The position numbers were made by a program, and so were the translations under genes. Source: Alphaproteobacteria bacterium (GTDB taxonomy: Bacteria; Pseudomonadota; Alphaproteobacteria; JAJFFI01). Taken from it: a stretch of 10,858 bases of DNA. Positions 6,169 through 10,858 of the stretch are shown here, piece by piece (positions within the stretch are counted from its first letter, which is position 1; the number at the start of each line of letters is the position of its first letter). The stretch lies in assembly GCA_021776755.1 (NCBI GenBank), contig JAJFFI010000334.1, positions 1 through 10,858 of the forward strand, read 5' to 3'. The notes under the pieces are model-generated. The model worked only from the letters and a program-made list of their open reading frames with translations, ran no database searches and was not told the origin of the DNA.

Positions 6169-7599
6169 GTGTCTGACGGGCCGGCGGCGGCCGGCGGCAA
6201 GTCGCTCACGTTCCGCCTCGTCGCGGCCGCGGCGACCTGGATCACGCTGGCGCTCGTGGTCGGGGGGTTTCTGCTAGTCGGGTTGTTCCGCGAATATGCC
6301 GAAAGCCAGTTCGAACGCGAGCTTACGGGATATCTCGAGCGTCTGACCCAGGTCGTCGAGTTGAATGAAAAAGGTATTCCCCGGGTGACGGGGCCGGTGG
6401 CGCTGCCGTTTGAAAGCCAGGCGAGCGGGTACTACTGGCAGGTCGCGGTACCGGGCAAGCGCACCATGATATCGCCCTCGCTCTGGGATGAGGAGCTGGA
6501 GCTTCCGGCGCCGGCCACCGGTGCCGCGGCCGACAAACTCCGCCGCTATCTCATTTCCGGGCCTGATGGAAATACGCTTCAGGTGCTCGAGTCGATCACC
6601 GCGTTTCCGGGGCCGCGCGCCAGGGGCGCGAAAAAACCGCCCGATGTCCAGGTGCGGCTCGCGGTCGCAGTCGACCGTTCCGCACTCGATGCGGCAGTCG
6701 GCGACTTCACCTGGATTCTCGTGGTTTCGCTGGGCGCGCTCGGCCTCGGGCTGATCTTCGCCATCGTCGTGCAGGTTCGTTTCGGTCTCAAACCGCTCGG
6801 CCGGATGCGCGAGGCGCTTGCCGATATCCGCACCGGCAAGGCCGAACGCATGAAGGGCGAGTATCCCGCGGAGGTCACACCGCTGATCGAGGACCTCAAT
6901 GCGGTGCTCGGCCACAATGCCGATATTGTCAATCGGGCACGCACCCATGTCGGCAACCTCGCGCATGCGCTCAAGACACCGCTCTCGGTGCTCACCAACG
7001 AAGCGGCCGGAGGCCAGCCGTCGGCCGAGACGGTCGCGGCGCAGACCCGCGCCATGCGCCGGCATGTGGATCACTATCTCGCGCGCGCGCGGACGGCGGC
7101 AACGAGCGGCGTGCTCGGCGCACGCACACAGGTACGCGAAACCGCTGAGGCGCTGGCGCGCACGCTGGCCCGCATCCATGTCGAGAAGGGGCTGGAGATC
7201 AATGTCAAGGGCGGCGCCTATCTGGCGTTCCGCGGCGAGCGGCAGGATCTTGAGGAGATCCTCGGGAATGTGATGGACAACGCCTGCAAATGGGCGCGGT
7301 CGGAAGTTGTCGTGCGGGTCGGGGCCGAAAGTGGCGCGCTCCGCATCACGATCGACGACGACGGGCCGGGGCTGACCGACGAGGAAATGGCGGGCGCCAT
7401 GAGGCGCGGCGAGCGGATCGACGAAGACACGCCCGGCTCGGGGCTTGGACTTTCGATCGTGCGGGATATCTCGGCGCTCTATGGCGGCGGCGTGGCGTTG
7501 GCGCGCTCGCGTCTCGGAGGTTTGCAGGTGGTGCTGATGCTGCCGGCGGCCCATTTCGAGCCCGACGCGACCGACGGCCCCGAGGACGACGCGCTCTAG
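6169..7599 (+). CDS. PhoQ-like sensor histidine kinase
   Basis: A 476-residue inner-membrane kinase, partner of the preceding regulator. It has a first membrane segment at about 21-40, a periplasmic sensor domain of about 140 residues (41-180), a second membrane segment at 181-203, and a HAMP-like linker (204-250). The dimerization helix carries NLAHALKTPLSVL with His266. The ATPase domain has the N-box DNACKWARSEVV (Asn371), DDDGPGL at 396-402 and GSGLGLSIV at 423-431. The H-box has Ala after His where most kinases have Glu, as in the PhoQ branch (HSLKTPL), and the N-box also resembles PhoQ. I start at GTG 6169, 10 bases after the regulator stop, because it gives a short cytoplasmic leader before the first membrane helix. 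An ATG at 6091 would overlap the regulator by 68 bases. The ligand cannot be told from sequence. Confidence 0.94.
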   Translation: MSDGPAAAGGKSLTFRLVAAAATWITLALVVGGFLLVGLFREYAESQFERELTGYLERLTQVVELNEKGIPRVTGPVALPFESQASGYYWQVAVPGKRTMISPSLWDEELELPAPATGAAADKLRRYLISGPDGNTLQVLESITAFPGPRARGAKKPPDVQVRLAVAVDRSALDAAVGDFTWILVVSLGALGLGLIFAIVVQVRFGLKPLGRMREALADIRTGKAERMKGEYPAEVTPLIEDLNAVLGHNADIVNRARTHVGNLAHALKTPLSVLTNEAAGGQPSAETVAAQTRAMRRHVDHYLARARTAATSGVLGARTQVRETAEALARTLARIHVEKGLEINVKGGAYLAFRGERQDLEEILGNVMDNACKWARSEVVVRVGAESGALRITIDDDGPGLTDEEMAGAMRRGERIDEDTPGSGLGLSIVRDISALYGGGVALARSRLGGLQVVLMLPAAHFEPDATDGPEDDAL

Positions 7600-7615
7600 C
7601 GGCGGGCTGGTCCTG

Positions 7616-8845
<1,230 letters not shown>

Positions 8846-8859
<14 letters not shown>

Positions 8860-9448
8860 TCGCAATCGGCGCGAAGCTTCGCCTGTGGTGGACGGTAATT
8901 CCGTGAAGTTCCAGTGCCTCGCGATGCTGTCTGGTGCCATATCCGGCGTTGCGCTCCCAGCCGTACACGGGATGGACACGGGAGAGCTCCGCCATCAGGG
9001 CATCGCGGTGGACCTTCGCCGCGATCGAGGCTGCGGCGATCGAGAGGCTGAGCGTATCGCCCTTCACAACGGTCTGCACGGCGCAGGGCAAGTCGGGCGC
9101 GCGGTTGCCGTCAACCAGCGCGTTCGCGGGCCGGGCGGCGAGCCCTTCGACCGCGCGGCGCATCGCTAGCATGGTGGCGGCGAGAATGTTCAGCGCATCG
9201 ATCTCCTCGACAGTTGCCATGCCGACGGAGATATCGGCGCAGGTTAGAATTTGCGGCAGCACTGCCTCCCGCTGGGCGGGTTTCAGGGCCTTGGAATCGT
9301 TGATTGCGGCGGCGAGCGCCGGGTCGAGCCGCCGGGTATCCAGGACCGCGGCGGCAGCTACGACGGGGCCAGCCCAGGGGCCGCGCCCGGCTTCGTCAAC
9401 ACCGGCCACGGTTCCGCTGCAGGCGGTCTCGAGCACGAGGTCAGGCAT
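8846..9448 (-). CDS. rnhB: Ribonuclease HII
   Basis: RNase HII cuts the RNA strand of RNA-DNA hybrids and starts removal of single ribonucleotides left in DNA. The 200-residue product has the family signature [20 protein letters not shown] with catalytic Asp18 and Glu19, DSKAL at 51-55, Asp113 in LVDGN, and Asp131 in [20 protein letters not shown]. Next come the C-terminal [21 protein letters not shown] (two motifs together, from about 159) and [11 protein letters not shown]. The family's catalytic acidic set is complete and length is normal. The ATG at 9448 overlaps the antiporter stop by 8 bases (ATGCCTGA), so it is probably translated by coupling from that gene. Its stop codon lies within GTTAAC at the upstream edge of the ccrM control region, and one GANTC site of that cluster is inside its last codons. 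Function is certain. Confidence 0.97.
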
Positions 9449-10858
9449 CGTCCTTTTCCGGCGTCGTCGGTTTGGTTTTCGGCGATTTTTTCGCGCGAGG
9501 CTTCTTGCGGGCCGGTTTTTTCAGCGCGGGTTCGGCGTCAGCCGCAGGCGGAGGGGTCTCCGGCTTTCCGTCTTCTGCTTTCTTGCCGTCCCGCTCTTCG
9601 GCCAGGCGCCGGTGGTGGTGGACCAGCCGGTCGGTGAATGTATGGGTCTTTCGCCGCGCGTTCGTAAGGCCGTCCTCGGCGCGCTTGAACGCGCTGAGCG
9701 CGACGCGGCCGCCGATCAGGCGCACGACCTGTTCGAGCGAGGTCACGCTGACGAGCGCCACCCGCAACAGGCGCCGCACCATGATCTGCCAGATCGGCGC
9801 GAACAGCAGCGAAAACGCGGCGACAGCGACAATCAGGTTGTTTTCCTCCGGCGTGATCACCTTGTTCGCGACACCCGCGGTGCCGAGGACGAACGAGAAC
9901 TCACCGATCTGCGCGAGCAGCACGCCGGCGATGAAGGCGTGCGGCCAGGGCTCTCCCGTCAGGCGCAGGATGACGACATTGAGCAGTGTCTTCAGCACAG
10001 TGACGAACAACAGCAGGATGATCACCGTGCCGAGATTGTCCCAGATGTAGTTGATGTCGATCAGCAGGCCGATCGACAGGAAGAACATCATCAGCAGCAC
10101 GGTCTGGATCGTGTGGGTGCTGTGGATCATCTCCGAGCGGACGGTGCTGTTGCCGATGATGAGGCCCGCGAGAAAGGCGCCGAAGGCGGGCGAGAGGCCG
10201 AGCAGGCCCGTGACCGCCGCGCCGACAAAGCAGAAGACGAGGCCTGCAAGCGCGGTCAGGTCGGGGTTGCCCGCCACCAGTTTCGAGAACGGAAGCTCGA
10301 GTTTCTGGCGCCGGCTGAAGAACAGGATGAAGCCCGTCAGCAGCGCTATGGAGCCCGCGATCTTGACGACATCGAGCCAGCCGAATCCGCCCTCGCCGAA
10401 GGTGTTGATGACCAGCATCATCGGCACCACGGCCAGATCCTGGGCGATCAGAACGCCGATGGTGATGGTCGCGACGGGGGTGCGCAGGATGTTCATCTGC
10501 TCCAGCATCTTGACCACGACGGCGGTGCTGGAAAGCGCGATCACGAAGCCGAACAGCACGGCGATCGGCAGCGGCCAGTCGACCACCCAGGCCAGTCCGA
10601 ACATGACCAGCAGACTGATCGCGATCATCAGGAGGGTGGCGCCGACGGTGGTTTTCCAGACCGCGCGGAAGGCGACAAGGCTCATCTCCATGCCGATGAA
10701 GAACAGCAGCATGAGAACGCCGAGCTCGGCAAGGAAGCTGATTTCGTCGCGCCGCTCGACCACCGGGAAGACCGAGGGTCCGAGCAGGACGCCCGCGAGA
10801 ATGTAGCCGACGACAGCAGGCTGGCGCAGCCGCGTCATGACCATGCCGCAGCAGAGGG
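9441..10858 (-). CDS. CPA2-family cation:proton antiporter (KefB/YbaL-like), N-terminus beyond the right edge
   Basis: This integral-membrane antiporter exchanges Na+ or K+ for protons. The frame stays open to the window edge, and the family usually has another 20 or so residues before [14 protein letters not shown], so the start is probably outside; the Met at 10844 is likely internal. Counting from that Met, CPA2 hallmarks are [12 protein letters not shown] at 13-24, LFFIGMEM at 47-54, [12 protein letters not shown] at 103-114, [14 protein letters not shown] at 130-143 (Gln135-Asp136), [13 protein letters not shown] at 221-233 and [11 protein letters not shown] at 311-321. About eleven hydrophobic helices are visible. 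The usual cytoplasmic TrkA-N (RCK) domain is missing; after the last helix near 360 there are about 105 soluble residues ending in a Lys/Pro/Ala-rich tail (421-467, 12 lysines). Cation specificity and regulation are unknown. It overlaps rnhB by 8 bases. Confidence 0.9.
   Translation of the reverse strand, partial: LCCGMVMTRLRQPAVVGYILAGVLLGPSVFPVVERRDEISFLAELGVLMLLFFIGMEMSLVAFRAVWKTTVGATLLMIAISLLVMFGLAWVVDWPLPIAVLFGFVIALSSTAVVVKMLEQMNILRTPVATITIGVLIAQDLAVVPMMLVINTFGEGGFGWLDVVKIAGSIALLTGFILFFSRRQKLELPFSKLVAGNPDLTALAGLVFCFVGAAVTGLLGLSPAFGAFLAGLIIGNSTVRSEMIHSTHTIQTVLLMMFFLSIGLLIDINYIWDNLGTVIILLLFVTVLKTLLNVVILRLTGEPWPHAFIAGVLLAQIGEFSFVLGTAGVANKVITPEENNLIVAVAAFSLLFAPIWQIMVRRLLRVALVSVTSLEQVVRLIGGRVALSAFKRAEDGLTNARRKTHTFTDRLVHHHRRLAEERDGKKAEDGKPETPPPAADAEPALKKPARKKPRAKKSPKTKPTTPEKDDA

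Noticed and set aside
6274-7554. Long minus-strand open frame opposite the histidine kinase
   Set aside because: Antisense shadow of a GC-rich gene; Arg/His-rich with no motif, while the plus frame has all kinase boxes.

Overview
The window reads as a piece of an alphaproteobacterial chromosome. It is GC-rich, with strong G/C bias at third codon positions. It carries a CcrM-type GANTC adenine methyltransferase, an SMC of the alphaproteobacterial kind, and the local order smc / DsbA-like lipoprotein / DUF721 (DciA-like) / divergent mutY, which I know from several alphaproteobacterial orders. I cannot name a genus from the sequence alone. I see no tRNA, rRNA, CRISPR array, insertion sequence, integrase or attachment site. 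Gene density is high and composition looks even, so this is core chromosome rather than an island.

Layout, left to right. Positions 1-3089 (minus strand) hold the 5' third of smc (cut by the left edge at the start of the hinge), a DsbA-family thiol-disulfide lipoprotein 28 bases upstream of it, and a DUF721/DciA-family protein. Positions 3149-4279 (plus) hold mutY, the A:8-oxoG adenine glycosylase, divergent from the DUF721 gene. Positions 4267-7599 hold an envelope-sensing module: a secreted Gly/Phe- and Pro-rich protein with a PepSY-like C-terminus (minus), then, divergent from it, a small secreted PepSY protein, an OmpR/PhoP-family response regulator and a PhoQ-like histidine kinase (plus), packed with gaps of 2 and 10 bases. 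Positions 7616-10858 (minus) hold ccrM, rnhB (RNase HII) and a CPA2-type cation:proton antiporter cut by the right edge at its N-terminus. The antiporter and rnhB overlap by 8 bases.

How they fit together. Five genes serve chromosome upkeep: SMC (compaction and segregation), the DciA-like protein (probable replicative-helicase loader partner), MutY (oxidative mutation avoidance), CcrM (cell-cycle methylation) and RNase HII (ribonucleotide removal). The PepSY/two-component block between them looks like a self-contained periplasmic sensing operon.

The most interesting non-coding signals are two. The first is a cluster of four GANTC sites, the target of CcrM itself, within 59 bases just upstream of ccrM; one is the centre of a perfect 13-base palindrome. 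The second is an 11-base-period TTCA direct repeat placed like a PhoP-family operator before the PepSY-regulator-kinase operon, whose first gene has no Shine-Dalgarno sequence and may be leaderless.
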